From Galerina marginata (taxonomy: Eukaryota; Basidiomycota; Agaricomycetes; Agaricales; Galerinaceae): 64,000 bases of DNA. The translations under genes and the position numbers were made by a program. This document shows positions 12,031-25,073 of the stretch, piece by piece. The stretch lies in contig JAECYW010000003.1 of NCBI GenBank assembly GCA_023014335.1, positions 2,108,001 to 2,172,000 of the forward strand, written 5' to 3'. How positions within the stretch are numbered: the first letter of the stretch is position 1; the number at the start of each line of letters is the position of its first letter. The notes beneath the pieces are model-generated. The model was given only the letters and a program-made list of their open reading frames with translations, was not told where the DNA came from and did no database searches.

Positions 12031-14161
12031 TTATTGATGTGCTAGATTTGACCTCATCGTCGCAGAGAACCGGAAAGGCGCTGGTGTTCTAGTCGTCAAC
12101 AATTATTCGAAATACATTCTTCTCACTAGCTTAAATACTCACCGGAAAACCATATTGTTGAAGTTGATTTCTGGTTCAATGACGGATCCATCTGAGTCCT
12201 GCGCCTTGGAAATGTCGACAGTGGCAATCATGGTAACTAATAATAACCAGATAGAAGAGTCCACAAGGTCGGCTCCTGGACAACGCCTGAAGGGTATTTA
12301 TGAACGTTAACAGGGGAAATCAGAGAAAGTCATTTTTATTTCACCTTCTTCCGAAACCAAAGATAAAGTTACGCGGGTCTATGTCCCCCCTTGTCTCAGG
12401 GGAGCCTTCCATAAACCGTTCCGGTCTGAAAGTCGAGGCATCTGGATATGTGGACTCATCACGTAGCATTGCCCTTACAAGTTCAAGAATTCATCAGCGA
12501 TGCTAGACAATGACTTTCTAGAGCAGACAGATAATGAAAACTCACCATATGTTTGCGATAACCTGAGATATACAAAGATACTATAGGTCTTAAGGACACG
12601 ACACTTGGGGAAGGGGACATACCAACGACCCCTTTCTTATGTTCATACCCTGGTAGATATCGTCTTTGCCAACGGAATGTGGTAAATCTGAAAATGAGCG
12701 ATTAGAAGGGCGTAGTAGATAGGTGAGAGAACTCCCTCAGCGGAACAGGGCAACCCCACCGCCATGTTTCGTTTAAAATACAATTCACTGGAAAGAATAA
12801 GGAAATATTTTGACTGAATTTCTCATAAGGCATACCATAAGGCAGGGAGCCCCGATCACTGAAAGTAGGCAGCCTGTCCTTCCCAACAATCCGTTCAACC
12901 TCTTGCCTCGCTTTTAAAAATGGCTCTGGATAATAAATCATCGCAAGGATTAAATGGGAGATGGTAGTGATGGTCTATGATGAAGTCTAGTGCAAATATC
13001 TGATACTGAGGGAAATAATCTTACCGTATCTGCGCTCGCGCCATACATAGAATTTGCGGTATATTTCAAGTCGTCCTCCTGCTTGGTCGTCAGTTCCTCC
13101 TCCTTGTCCAGATGGGTAGAACAAAATGAAGGAAGGATTGTTCCCATTTTCTATTGAATAACGGAGGGTGCGATTTTGAGTTGAATCATGTTCAATGCGC
13201 CGGCGGAAAACATACCATGCTCGTTTTTGCATGAATCCATGGCTTCTCAATAAATTCATCCATTTTTGCCTTCCACAAAACTGCCTTCCTTTTGAACGAT
13301 GCGCCCGGGAACCATTTTGGAACGTATTGAAGGATTGGGAAGACGTCCACGGGCCATATGCCTGTGCCTTGAACCATTTCATTCGCAAGCAGGTCGACAG
13401 ACTCTTCAGCCAACAGAAGATACGGGTCATCAATTGCTGCAACTTTGTACCCATAAACCACAGACAGTGTCAGTCCACCGGAATATCTTCGAATATGGCG
13501 AATATAATTGGTGGGATCGGAGACGAGGGATCTGATAAAAGTCATGGTCTCCGTTTCCAGCGCAGGATAGTAGCTTGGAATGCTTCGGGGCCCAAGAGTT
13601 AGTTGCATCAGTTTACGGCGCCGCTTAAATGCGTCATTATATGTCGTGAACGGGACCTAAGAGTTGACAGCGCTTTTAGCAAATCCTCCTCTCGAAGTTG
13701 AAACATTATACCATATTCTCACACCCGCACCTAAGGTGTTAATTAGTTGCAATGCTCATAAAAAAAAGTAGAGATCGACTAACATTTCTCCAACCATAAC
13801 CAAACGAGGTTTTTCGGAGTAATTCGCTCCTCGCTTCTCCAACAGTTCGAAGGAAACTTTGGCGTTATTTAGGAAGAGGACATCCTGTCCCAAAATGTGC
13901 AGGTAAGAAATTTCGCCTATTCCAAAACATTTAATATCTGCAACAAAGGAACATGGCCACCCAACCATATATTTTTGCCCACTTGTGAACGCGAAGCCAC
14001 AGCTCCTTCGAGGTTAGGTCGAATATGTTGCCAAGGAAAGGAAGGGGTGTTGGTCCTGGGGGAAATACTTTGTAACTCGCCGCACGTCGGAAGAACCACG
14101 TTGAAATTATGCAGGTAGGCAAGACGACAAAAGCAAAAGACAGCAGCAGTGTAACTTCCAT
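12031..14161 (-). CDS. Cytochrome P450 monooxygenase
   Basis: Membrane-anchored haem monooxygenase. MEVTLLLSFAFVVLPTCIIS is the N-terminal anchor, followed by the proline-rich hinge FPPGPTPLPFLGNI. Further exons give GEISYLHILGQDVLFLNN, MQLTLGPRSIPSYYP, YVPKWFPGASFKRK, the I-helix YGASADTV (13050-13030), an ExxR motif in ETWRW (about 12765), DLPHSVGKDDIYQGM, VIANIW, RPERF and the haem loop FGFGRRRCPGADL (12370-12280, made by joining GRR to RCPG across an intron). It ends ATMRSNLAHQ at 12031. All core motifs are present in order over roughly ten or more exons. It lies next to and in the same direction as the sesquiterpene synthase, so oxidation of its product is a reasonable inference. This is a typical agaricomycete P450; I cannot assign the CYP family. 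Confidence 0.88.
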
Positions 14162-15935
14162 GGTTGGCCGTGTCGAAAGAGGACTTTGAGTGAAATGCTC
14201 AGACCGATGTCCTTAATATGACTTTCCACGCCCCAAACGCTCCCTGATACGGCATCGATTTTGGTACGCAGGACATCAGCGCAGAACGTTGACGTAGAAT
14301 GTAGCCCTACATGTCGAATTTTAAATCCCGGGGGTCGGCGGTCGGTCCTTTGGCAGAAATGAATCGAAAGGCACGAGTTATTCTGCAGGATAGAACCCTG
14401 CTCGCATTCGAATATACTTTGAACGATCTACATTACCTTCCGTGTTATGCGGAACTGGTTTCCACCAGCAGTGGTGAAAACCTTATGGCCTGCATCCGGA
14501 GTTCCCCAAAGTACGTGGACTCGAGTACCTGGGGGACTTTCCGAAGTTGAACAATCTAACTTAGCGGATGGCTTTACAAAGCCGAAATCATCCCTTTGAA
14601 TTAATGGCACAAGTCAGAGCCAGACGCTCAATGAAAGCCATGCTGCCGTCTTGTCGATTGAAGAACCGTCATGTTGGCGAAGCAGAGTGATCGAGAACAA
14701 CTGGCTCCAGCCGCGACAATGTCAAGGGGAAACCCTCCAGAATTGTCCGACAATGGAGAGGGCGATTGCTAAAGTTGCACTGGTTCAGGCATGTATGAAA
14801 TCAAGGTCATGAGACACGGATATGCCGATTGCGCAAGGCGCCACGCAGATGGGCAGTGCTGGAAGGGCTAACGTGCCCAAATTAGAGATGTGTAGATGAG
14901 CCGTAATTTCAACGACGTTCCTGAACCTTCAACTCAAAACCCTTGTGTGAAGGAAACATCGTGAACAATAGAGGGGACCACATAACGAACTTAGTGGCCC
15001 AGAAAACACAGGTAGATGCCAAGTAGATGCTGGACAGTGATGCCACGATTGGCAACTGTTATCGTTGTTGGAACCTCAAGACCGGTCAGATCAATATGCA
15101 CGGTACATAATTAATGCATAATTACTGACCTTCAATAACCCACCTCCATCCCCATGAAACTATGTAGATGAGCATCGCCTCACCCTCGGTCCCACTTCCT
15201 TATCCCGCTCGTTATGATTTGGTTATGATCATATGCCAGTGTGACCTCCTGGTGTACCCCTGGTGTGCGAAAACCATTGCTTGTGCTTTGCTATTTCAAC
15301 TGCCATTTAAACAGAGGATTCGGACCAAACTGAGCTTGAGGGTTGTTGAGCGTGATGGTAAAGGAGATGGATCAAAGTAACATAGTAAGGACTCTGTGCT
15401 TTTGACTTGGACGGAAGAACTTCAAGAGGTTTCAAGAAGCGCGACAACGAACTTCAACGAAGACGGTAATTCCCACGACCTTTAGGTCTTGGACTCCGCC
15501 CACTTTCACCGAGACGGTAAAATTCGCCACCAGGTCGCCCTCATAAAGACCGTAAGTGGATGTAACTTATTTCACTGAAAAACGATGAAACTCGACTGAG
15601 ATGGACGAGGAATAGTATCACTTCAGAAGCTGTTTGGTCAAAACAGTACATCGGTGGACAAGGTCCTATAACAACATCCATTTCGCAGACATCCATTTCG
15701 TAAATAGCGAATGTAGTTCGTGACATGGTCGTGAGTTCATCACCGTAAACAAATCCATCCTTCTCTCGTCAAGTTATTTAAAGTGCCTGGACAACAAGTC
15801 CAATCCACTCGCCCCCCATTCCATCCCCGGGAACGGGCTTCTCTATCCTACATCTCGAGGATAGAGAACCTCATAATAATAAAAACGAACCAAAAAAAGT
15901 TGCTCGGCCATATAGGCACCGCCTCCACCTTTAGG
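14162..15935. other. Intergenic region, no gene recognised
   Basis: This 1.8-kb stretch lies between the P450 start and the MATE gene stop. Frames at 14311-14550, 15168-15380 and 15541-15726 show no domain and no coherent splicing partners. The P450 promoter should be immediately to the right of 14161. I see no RNA gene or transposon ends here. Confidence 0.4.
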
Positions 15936-18633
15936 CTAACGATCATCCACCAGCCGCCCATGCTCGATCCCGCCCGCATCGTGATCTCTGTCTTCCTGCT
16001 TCCGGCGCATGTCCTCCTCCTTCAGGCGGTGCATGACCTTGTCAACCTCGCGGTCCCAGTCAGTGCGTACGGATATCCAGGTGCCGATGACGGCGCAGTA
16101 GACGAGCGAGAATGTCAGCCCGAGCCAGAGGCCGTGTAGTCCCATGTGGTGGGTGAAGGCGAGGTAGATGCCGAGTGGGATACCTGGGGAAGTGATTATG
16201 TTGGGTCTTTTGTTGCAGGAGGAATGATGGCTTACCGAAGATGTAGTAGGCGCTGTTGGTGCGAAAAACTGTTGTTAGTTTGGAAGGGAGGAAAGTGTTC
16301 TAGGAACTTACCTGAGATTTAAAAGAGCGCCTAGGAACTATAGAGAGAAGTTAGATTTTAAGACGGTTCTGAAGAAATTTCAAAGTCCTACCTGTTTGCC
16401 TCTAGCTCGCAGGATTCCAGCAGTAACAGCCGATGTCCCATCGAAGACTTGGAAGAGTGAGAGAAGAGGTATAATAGAAGCTACCAGTCTAACAACCTCT
16501 GTACCGGGCAATGTTATTAGTCTGGACGCCCAAGAGCGGGTGAAATCGCATGGCACTAACCAGGATCGCTGTTGAACATGTACGCCCACCGATGGCGGAA
16601 TATCATGAACATGGCACTATGCAAATTTCAGACGTGTCAGTCCCGATTTCAAAATCGATAAAGAATTACACTAACCTTGAGAAGCAGGCAATTAAAAACG
16701 CCATTACAATAGACGTGTTAGCAGCAACGCCTGCGCGTTTGGCTTTGTGTTCGCCGAGGAGGTTTCCGATGCTATGAAGCGGGAAAGTTTTGAGTTAGAC
16801 GTTGAGCTATGTGAAAAGGAAAAGAAGTATGAACCGGACGGCGGTGGCGACACCCAGTGCGAAAGGTGCCTGAAAGGTGGTTGATGCTGAGACGAGAAGC
16901 ACAGATTGGGTGGCGAGAGCGATCGGACCGAGGCTGAGAAGAAATTAGTCTACATTCTGTGGGTTGAACAAAAAACGCACAGAGAGGCTGCGAGAGCCAC
17001 GAGTTCCCAAGCCCACCACTCTGAAGCAGTTTGTCCTGTTCATGATAATCGCGCACGTCAGCAATTGCAAGACTAACTATCATGAAATACTGACCAACAC
17101 CGCTCAGGCCGAGCTGAACCAAGACACTTAACCCGGTGAACATCCGACGAGATAGAGGATACCAGGCAGTATGAGGGACATAGAAAATGCCATAGAAGAT
17201 TGACATCAGCGAGATAAGATTGAAAGATATAGCAGTGGCGATCGGTGCGCCGATAAATCCGAGACGAATGGGCTTAGGACCCCATACTGAATGATCATGA
17301 GCGATTGCAATGGGATAGAAATCTCAAGGAATCATACCAAGCAGCCAGTTAAGAATTGCGTTAGTAGGCGCTACGATAAAGACGATGCGCGTCGGGACAG
17401 TGAAAAGGCCTATTTGGGTCAATTAAGAACACGACGGAGACGGCATCGGTTGAACATACCTTGAGACTGGAAATAGCGCCTAATTAAAAGCGCGTGTTCG
17501 GGTTAGCAGAGGATGACGGCAGAAAGCCCGAGGAACGCGTACCTGCTGATGCAGTTAAAGGCGTAGGCTATGAAAGTGGGGATAAGAATAGCGAAGTCAG
17601 AAAGTTAATATCTGGAAAGGGAAAAAATGAAACCAAACCTGGAAGGCCGAGCGACACCCATCGCAGATAGACGGCGGCGAGGCTTGCGACTTCTGGATCC
17701 TGCTTGAGGAAGAGGAGTATGGTCTCGGCGTTGAACCAAATGAAAAACATGGGCTGGAAGGGAAGGTGGAGTAAGTCGAGGCAATGAGGCCGAGTTTCTC
17801 GGAAGCCAATTATGGCGACTTACTATTAATGATGCAAAAGTGACGACGGCTGTGGGAGGAGTTGTCAGATATGTTCGGGATAGCGGACAGGTAACATGGA
17901 AGATGGAGGTTAATTAAACGTACTCATACGCTGGGCCCACAAACCAACGAGGTTCGGCTGAGAAGAAGTCCATGCGGATGGAAGAACGGTGTCGAGAGCA
18001 CTAGCAAAACCTTGGAGGATGCTGAACCCACTGACACTTGCGGTCATGGACCCGAGAGAGATAGCAGCGAGAGCAGTTGTGGATAAATGGCCGATAGATA
18101 CGACGGAAGCAATAACAAGGGAGTATTCAAGAACGTGTGTGCTGCAATGGAAATAGACAATGAGTCATCTGGAACACGGAGTGAAAAAGAGAAAAGACCA
18201 ACCCGAAGACGGGGAGGGCATATTTAGTGAGGATCCAGAGCTCTTCCCAGAACATAGATACATTAGATTCATCGTTGGCCAACGGGTCGCGATCGATGGA
18301 CTCTTCGATGCGAGGTATAGGTGGGTTGCTCAGTAGCGGAGTTGTCTCTGAGGGCATACGAAAGGTCCTGCTCGGAATGGAGTCAGGTTGGTCACTGCGT
18401 GGATATGTGCCAATAGTTGGCCTGGTGGGTCTGTAATAGTAGCTCTCTGGAAAGCTTTCGCGCCTAGTGACTCGATGCTGGGAGCTATCGCGTTCTGAGA
18501 CGGGAAGAGGAGCGAGTGGCTCCTGCTCGGAACTTGGAACAGTGGGCTCATGGAGAGGATTGAGTCTGGACAGAATTGCATAGTCGGATGGGAGAGAAGA
18601 GGGCCCCTGATAGTGGGCGTATGTTGAGGACAT
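15936..18633 (-). CDS. MATE-family multidrug/toxin extrusion transporter
   Basis: Predicted twelve-helix cation antiporter exporting small organic compounds. The start MSSTYAHYQGPSSLPSDYA (ATG at 18633) leads to a long, Ser/Pro-rich cytosolic tail of about 130 residues. The membrane core follows: FWEELWILTKYALPVFG, MFFIWFNAETILLFLKQDP, YLRWVSLGLPG and, near 17150, FYGIFYVPHTAWYPLSRR. The end is GLHGLWLGLTFSLVYCAV and a charged tail stopping at 15936-15938. The QDP/YLRW segment is typical of eukaryotic MATE proteins. Many short introns divide the core. It is minus-strand like the terpene synthase and P450 and may export their product, but it also shares a short divergent promoter with SAM50, so the link is only suggestive. 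Confidence 0.85.
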
Positions 18634-18801
18634 CGTGGTCGCACGACAACAAAGCGGTTTTGCAGTTTTCGCTTTCTTCAACCGACCGGGCGGACAAATT
18701 CTATCTTTAAACTCTCGTTCCGCCCGCCCGCCCGATCATAATTTGCCAGATCACGTGCTGCGTGCACCGTTTTGGCGTTTTCGATTTGCTCCGACCTCAC
18801 C
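18634..18801. promoter_or_regulatory. 168-bp divergent promoter, MATE / SAM50
   Basis: The two start codons (18633 minus, 18802 plus) are only 168 bp apart. The spacer contains three CGCC-type repeats (18720-18733) and a palindromic CACGTG E-box at 18752-18757. This element could serve both genes. Confidence 0.5.
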
Positions 18802-20675
18802 ATGGCCGACGACGACGTCCCCACTCCGCCCCTCAGACCGCCGCTTCACAACTCGTCGTCTCCTCGCGACAAGGAACCAAAAGAGCTCGACAAACTGCTC
18901 AAATGGCAGAAAGACCGCATCGAAAGGAAGCTGAGGGGCGAATACGAGTCTGCCATTCTGCACTTGTCCGATGTCGTCAGTCCTCTTACTCTCAGCACCA
19001 GAAATCAATCTCCAATATTTAGTAGATTAGCCACAATCTCAAGACACCCGTCAATGTGTCTGCCGTTCGCGTCGAAGGCGCGACGCATACTCGCCAATCC
19101 TTCTTGGAGTCCATCATCAAGCCTGCCATTTCGCAATCCTCCCCTGAACAACCCACCACCCTAGAAGAAGTTTTGCACACAGCCAGACGCATATCAAGCG
19201 GTCTCAGAAAAACCGACATATTCAGTTCCATTGAGGCTTATGTGGACCGTCCTCGCGATGTCCTCGCCAACTCCGGCGATGTTGACCTCGTTTTCCGAAC
19301 AAAAGAACGAGGAAGATGGTACCTTTCAAGTTCAACAGAATTTGGAAACAACGAAGGCAGCCAGGTACATCGTATTTCTGTCTGACTTCAAGAAGCCATC
19401 CACTGATGTTTCCTAGACCGGTTCCGCCAGAATTAGGAACCTCTTTGGCGGTGCGGAAACATTTGAGGCCAACTTTTCTCTAGGTACCAAGACGCGTCGA
19501 GCCTTCCGTGCAGCTTTGACCGCACCGCTCTCTTCGCATATGAACACCTTCGGTGAACTGTCTGCTTATGATATGGCAAACGACCTATCCACCCACGCGA
19601 GCTGTACGGAAGGACTAAGGGGCATTAGGGCTGTACTCAGGGTGTGTTCGGCCAGCGCTGCCTTGATCTTCTGTTTTTTAACTGACTACTTCTAATAGCA
19701 TGGGACGCCCGCTAGAGGGGCCCACGAGTTGGCATATGATGGCGTAATACGACACATTTCAGGTTTGACACCTACAGCGTCTATAAGGTCAGTTTTTGAT
19801 TTCCCCTTCCTCATTACCATAGGCCAACATCGATATTCCCAGCATGCGACAAGCAGCAGGGGTTTCAACAAAATCATCACTCAGTCATACCTTCTTGTAC
19901 GACACGCGCGATGACAGAATTGCCGCGACATCTGGGGTGTACGGTAAACTATACCAGGAGATAGCTGGACTTGCACTAGGGGGAGATGCGGACTTTCTAA
20001 AGTTCGAGGCTGAGAGCCAGTTTTCGAGAAAACTTGGAAATAGTGGTGTGGTATGTATCCCTCCGTGCTTTGGGAATGCTCGCTAACCAGGTTGTAGTCA
20101 ATATCCCTCGCAGCGAAAAGTGGCCTGTTATGGGGTCTTGGGCCAGGAGGCAAGACGTTGTTTTCAGACAGATTCCAACTTGGCGGCCCGACTTCTGTTA
20201 GGTCCTTCAGGGCAAATGGCATGGGCCCACGAGACGGATGTACGTGGTTTTTCTTCGTCATACAGTGCTGAATTTCTTATAACTCTCATTAGCCGATTCA
20301 GTTGGTGGCGAACTATATTATTCTGCTGGGGTAAGTATCATATCAGACATCCCTACCAAGGCGCACTGGCCAGTGAAGACACATGCATGGGTGAACGCCG
20401 GAAGACTGGACACCGTAGATCAAGGTACATCCACCATGCACCATCGTTTCCCTATTTCTTTGCCTGTCACTGACTACACCCACCCAATAGCCGTGCCTCT
20501 GAAAACGACCGTCCTCGCCTCCCTCTCGCGGCCGTCGATATCTGCTGGTGTTGGCCTGATATACAGGTTCGACCCAGTACGCGTGGAAGTGAATTTTGGC
20601 GTGCCGCTTGCTGCGAGTCGGGGGGAGAGGGGGATGAGGGGGGTCCAGGTGGGATTGGGGTTGGAGTTCATGTGA
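18802..20675 (+). CDS. SAM50: SAM50/Tob55, mitochondrial outer-membrane beta-barrel assembly
   Basis: Omp85/BamA-family channel of the SAM complex that inserts beta-barrel proteins into the mitochondrial outer membrane. The ATG at 18802 (MADDDVPTPPLRPP) is preferred over an upstream in-frame ATG at 18772 because of its CACC context. A charged N terminus (DKLLKWQKDRIERKLRGEYE) precedes a single POTRA-like domain (VNVSAVRVEGATHTRQSFLE, then LRKTDIFSSIEAYVDRP). The barrel reads ARIRNLFGGAETFEANFSLG, SLSHTFLYDTRDDRIAA and LFSDRFQLGGPTSVRSF, then a final strand that ends VQVGLGLEFM with the terminal hydrophobic residue usual for the family. At least seven exons; no break seen. Confidence 0.92.
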
Positions 20676-22356
20676 GGACGTTCAGGGGTTGGTCGGATTG
20701 TCAGTATCATGGGACCCGTCGTGAAAAGAGGAAGAAAACGGGAAGGAGGGCCGAGCAAGTTGCCACTAGAGTGATTTTTCTTTCTGTCATCTACCCATAC
20801 GTTTTGGTGTAGATGCAGCTATACCCGTTGACTGAATGGGGCACGTCAAGGACCTGCATGGGTAAACATATCATCCTGTTTATTCTTATGATATGCATAA
20901 TGGGATCTCAGTTGGCGGGCCTTCCTGTCTCTCCCGCCTTCTATTTGAAACCTACACGTCTCGTCCTTGTGCGACGTCGACTACGATGTTGTTGTGGTCA
21001 GCTGTGTTTGTGGTGAGTGGTTCTTTGGGTCTTACATAAATGTATTGTAGCGACCATTTTTCTCTAAACTTGCACACTGAAATACTCACAAGGCCCAAGT
21101 CTGCAGGACAATTATGAACCATAAATTGTCGAGGTTCTTCCTGCCAGGGACGTGTCATTCGTCCAATTTGTCAATCGACACGTCCCTGATGACCTGACCA
21201 CGAAGGAGATCGATACGAAGAAAAATCAGTTGAGAAGACGTTCAAAAATGCTTGTCAGCGCCTCAGATGCCTGTTAAAAATTGGACCTCTTTTAATTCCT
21301 CAAACAACGCAGTTCAGCACGTTATTGGGAAGAAACCATTTCATAATTTGTGGGCGCGTACTCTATAATGCGACCTTTCATTCCGTTTCGGAAACGTAAA
21401 CTGAGCAGTCAAAGCACATCGTACGAAGAATTTGGACCATCAATCCACTCGAGAATAACCTTGATTACTACTTCGCGAGTACCAGGGTGATACTTTCCTG
21501 CTGGATACCTTTCTGCGGAACCGTGGATTGCCCCATGCGAGGCGGCGATTGGCGCGAGGAGTGAACATAGTTTCCATAAATCTCGGCGAACGTGCCAGCG
21601 TTAATCGTCAAGTGATTGATCCAGCCAGGTTCACCCTCGCCTTGTCTGGCAGTCCGAGACATGGATTGAATGGATGGCGGCGAGGGTCGTACAGGGTACT
21701 GACGAAGAAGGTTTCTGAGATGGCAGAACGATCGCAACCTGACGTCCTGTTTTTCACAAGGACATGCGCCAGTGATAGGAAATCACACTAATACTGGCCA
21801 AACAATCGCCAGTATTAATCATTATTGCAAGTATGTGTAGCCCAAGATAATGTCACTTTTTATCCTCAGGCTTAAAAAGTATTTGGTTGTTCCAGCGCCA
21901 GCGACCCACAAGGAAAGCGAAGCGGGCCAACGGGATAGCACCCCCATGTTTAGGCGCAAAAGCTGATCGGAGTCCTCCCGTCGCATGCCAGGTGAAAATA
22001 ATGGCTAAAGAACAATTTCAACTCATCGTCTTTAACGTGAAAGGAACCACTCACGGAAAATAGCTACGATCTCGGAAAGTCGATCAATCCCTTGTTTTTG
22101 ATTATGGACTCCAACGTTCAAAAGCAATCGTCTCCTGACGAAATAGCCATGGACAGGCTTTCCCCTTACCATCTGCTGAACAGTATCCACCGGAGGCCAT
22201 GGTATAACTCTTGAAGAAGGGTATCACTGGGTGCTTCTTTCATCTTCTCAGCTAGTTGATGCCGCTTCATAATTTTTAACTGTGCAACGGGTAAGATGAT
22301 ATCTACTTGATTAAAATGGGTATGACAAATTAGTAGAGGTATATAAGATACATTGA
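20676..22356. other. Intergenic region, no gene recognised
   Basis: The region between the SAM50 stop and the 3' end of the next minus-strand gene has several short open frames and no familiar domain. The minus-strand frame 21468-21737, containing INAGTFAEIYGNYV, has locally protein-like composition but no start context or splice partners I can support. It may be a gene fragment. Confidence 0.35.
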
Positions 22357-23035
22357 CTAACTCTGTGGAATGCTTCCCACTCCTGCCTGTTTCTTGAGCG
22401 CCAAGGCCCGTTCCATCTCTTCAAACGCGCTCAAGACGGTGTCCTTCCTCATCTCTGATTCAGATCGACTGCCAGTTGAATTCGTCGGCCGTTTCTGTTG
22501 AACGGAGAGTGGCCATTCGTAGTCTGGGATATTTAGCGCAGTGAGAGAAGTGCGGAGAGTAGAAAGTGCATTCTGATATGCTTCAAGAGATTCTTCGTAT
22601 AGGTCGTACACACAAACTGCGCATCCAGACATGCAGCATTCTGCAATGTCGAATAAGCTTCGTGTCCAGATTGGCGGTAGTGGAATCCTACGCACCATCG
22701 TCCGCTGGCATTTTTGGTTCTTCTGGAACTTCGAATCCATGGAATGATTCCACAGCCTTCTTTGACCCGATTCGAGCCACAGGAATTGATGACCCACTAT
22801 GAGTTAAGTCCTTGATCTCTTTGGAGAATGCCTCCTTCCCTCGTAAAGAATTCTCTAGGCGAATATATCGATCGGAAAGGTTTTGCCCGCCCCGCGCAGG
22901 CTTCCTGCGATGATTGGGGGATTTGTGCCCGTCTGCTATCGCTCGGTGGTCATATTCGCTCGTTGGTGGGGTGAAAGTTATTGAACGACGGCAGAGAACT
23001 GAGGATAGAGGTCGAATGGTTGAGGTGCGGAGCAT
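22357..23035 (-). CDS. Oxidoreductase-like domain protein, probably mitochondrial
   Basis: Small two-exon gene of the fungal/metazoan oxidoreductase-like family (OXLD1 type). The ATG at 23035 gives MLRTSTIRPLSSVLCRRSIT, an Arg/Ser-rich leader typical of mitochondrial import. Exon 1 ends in EEPKMPADD. Joining across the intron at about 22688-22639 restores DECCMSGCAVCVYDLYEE, the Cys-rich signature CCxxxCxxCVYDLY of this family. A helical tail with FEEMERALALKKQ follows and ends GSIPQS at 22357. The biochemical role of the family is unclear. The motif is the firm part of the assignment; localisation is inferred from composition. Confidence 0.8.
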
Positions 23036-24878
23036 GGAAACATGGCATAAGAGAGAAATGTTGAGTTACGAAGGCACCTTTGTCAGCCACCATGCGGTTC
23101 AACCAAGCTGGCCTCAACCTTCGAAGATTCACACAATATCTTTGTCAAGGCCCATTCGAACACGGGCGCTTGATATTTACGCACTGTGGGTCTAACTGGG
23201 CCGAATCTACATATTTTGTTGCAAAGGTGAAAAGAAATCATCGCACCTCCAGGCAACGTCCGATTTTCTTCCAGCTGGCCATACTCTACGTCTGCACCAA
23301 AGATGTGTTCCGGATTTCGAGCGCTGTCCGTCTTTAAAGTTGGAATATGTCGGTATATTTGCAAAGCATAACACCATCGGAGTCATTCTTCCTGCCCCAA
23401 CACAGCGAACCTTGCTATGCGGATCAGTGCCCCGACCTTCATGGAGTTTCTTCCCGACATCAAACGACTTCCTCTGACCCAGATATCTGCGCCCAGCTCA
23501 AGACCTTCTCTGTCCGAGGTTCTGTAATCTGACGCATCTCGATATCATCTAGAACATCACTGGCGGACTGTGTTCCATTAGCCTCCCCCTCCCGGGCCAA
23601 CCTTGTCCACTTCGCGATTAACTTCCTTCTCCATAAGCTTGCTATCATCTGCAATATGCTGCTCAAGTCCATCAAGCTCCGATCGTTGGCTACCATGCGC
23701 GATTTGGAGGACGATGAGGAGGAAGACTGGGAATCCGTCACCCTCCAGGACTTTCAAACTGAAGATAACCTCCAGGTACTGATGACCAGTGAAGAAAATT
23801 TGTTCGACTCGAAGTGAATGGGAAAACGGGGCGACGGGAAAAGGAGCATTGGATCCTTGCGGAATTACTTTGACTGGTACGAATGGGTAGGTCTCGCCCT
23901 TTTGTTCGTGTTAACAACGGAGAAATTGGTTTCATTGAGCAGGAAAATACTTGCGCAACCCATCGCAAAGATGGATAAGCATCTGTTTTTGACTGGGCGG
24001 AGGAATTGAACACCGAAGGCGGGAAGTGGTACTCACGCAAGCTGCTTGAGCTTTTGCAACTGGGGTTATTCCGTGTTCAAAACCATTCGCCCTCCGGGAG
24101 GATCAGACATCTGCAAGTTCCTTGGAGCTCAACCAGGCTGCCGACAACAGATGATATCAAGCAGCGATACAAGGAAGTACGTACGAGTCCTCCAACGATG
24201 ACGATAAACAGTTAACTATACCTTTACGCGACGGCCGCCTTCGTTATTGGCCCGATGACTGTAGTCAAACTTTTGCTAGACCCTTTACCGGTCAAAGGAC
24301 TCAGTGGCAGAAACCCACACTCACTCAATCAGTCAGAAGCCGCAGGCTTTGCACAGCGATTCCATCACGAGGCTTTCACGCCACGAGGACTTTACTTACA
24401 GATAGACCTCGTGGAATAGGTTGCTTATGCTACGTTATAATTTTAGTGAGAATTCTGAAGCCCTTAAAATTTTGCCTTTGGTTCTTCGTTGCTTCTCGTC
24501 TTCTGGTGGGTCGACCGGACCGGGTTTCCAACAAACACCACTTGCGCCACGTTTGCCACATCTCCTCTCGACTCCTACTTGTTTCCATTGACAGAAATAT
24601 TCGAATTTCATTTCACTCCATAACCCGGACATACCCTGGAACAACACATCACGCTTATGGTTTCCGGAGTGCTTCCTTCGAGATCGTCACTCCGTTTCTT
24701 CGCTCAGAATCACCTCGCCAGTACAGTTCCGTTGCGCTCCTCGTCTCGTGCCGTTCCTCGTTGATCTCAAAAGGACAGATGCCCCAGCAACGCCGCAGTT
24801 GACGTCGACAAGGCGCAAAGGCATATAAATTGAGCTCGGGTTTTCAAATTGGACTTCACAAGGAACCCTGGTTTGGCC
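23036..24878. other. Intergenic region with a possible F-box/LRR-like remnant
   Basis: The plus strand between about 23360 and 23820 shows protein-like stretches that shift frame. CNLTHLDI-type leucine-rich text near 23520 is followed by LADCVPLASPSRANLVHF and an acidic tail (DLEDDEEEDWESVTLQDF) ending at the stop at 23815-23817. This looks like the C-terminal half of an agaricomycete F-box/LRR-type protein, but stops interrupt it and no start is visible. I treat it as an unresolved remnant. The right edge carries the GH51 copy 1 promoter. Confidence 0.3.
24821..24830 (+). promoter_or_regulatory. TATA box of GH51 copy 1
   Basis: GCATATAAAT lies about 50 bp upstream of the ATG at 24879. This is a normal distance for a strong fungal TATA promoter with a short leader. 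Confidence 0.55.
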
Positions 24879-25073
24879 ATGATTAAATCAAGCGTCTTTC
24901 TTTTAGCTCTGGTGTTGGGTTTTGCGGGGATCGTAGACTTTGGTGTGGCTCAAACAACGGTGACTGTCAGTGCGACAGCGAGCCACCCCATCCCAACCAC
25001 CTTATGTATGTTTTATGTTGTGTTACATCGAATTGAAAATTAACAGTACCTACGCGCTTCCTTGGACTTGTAG

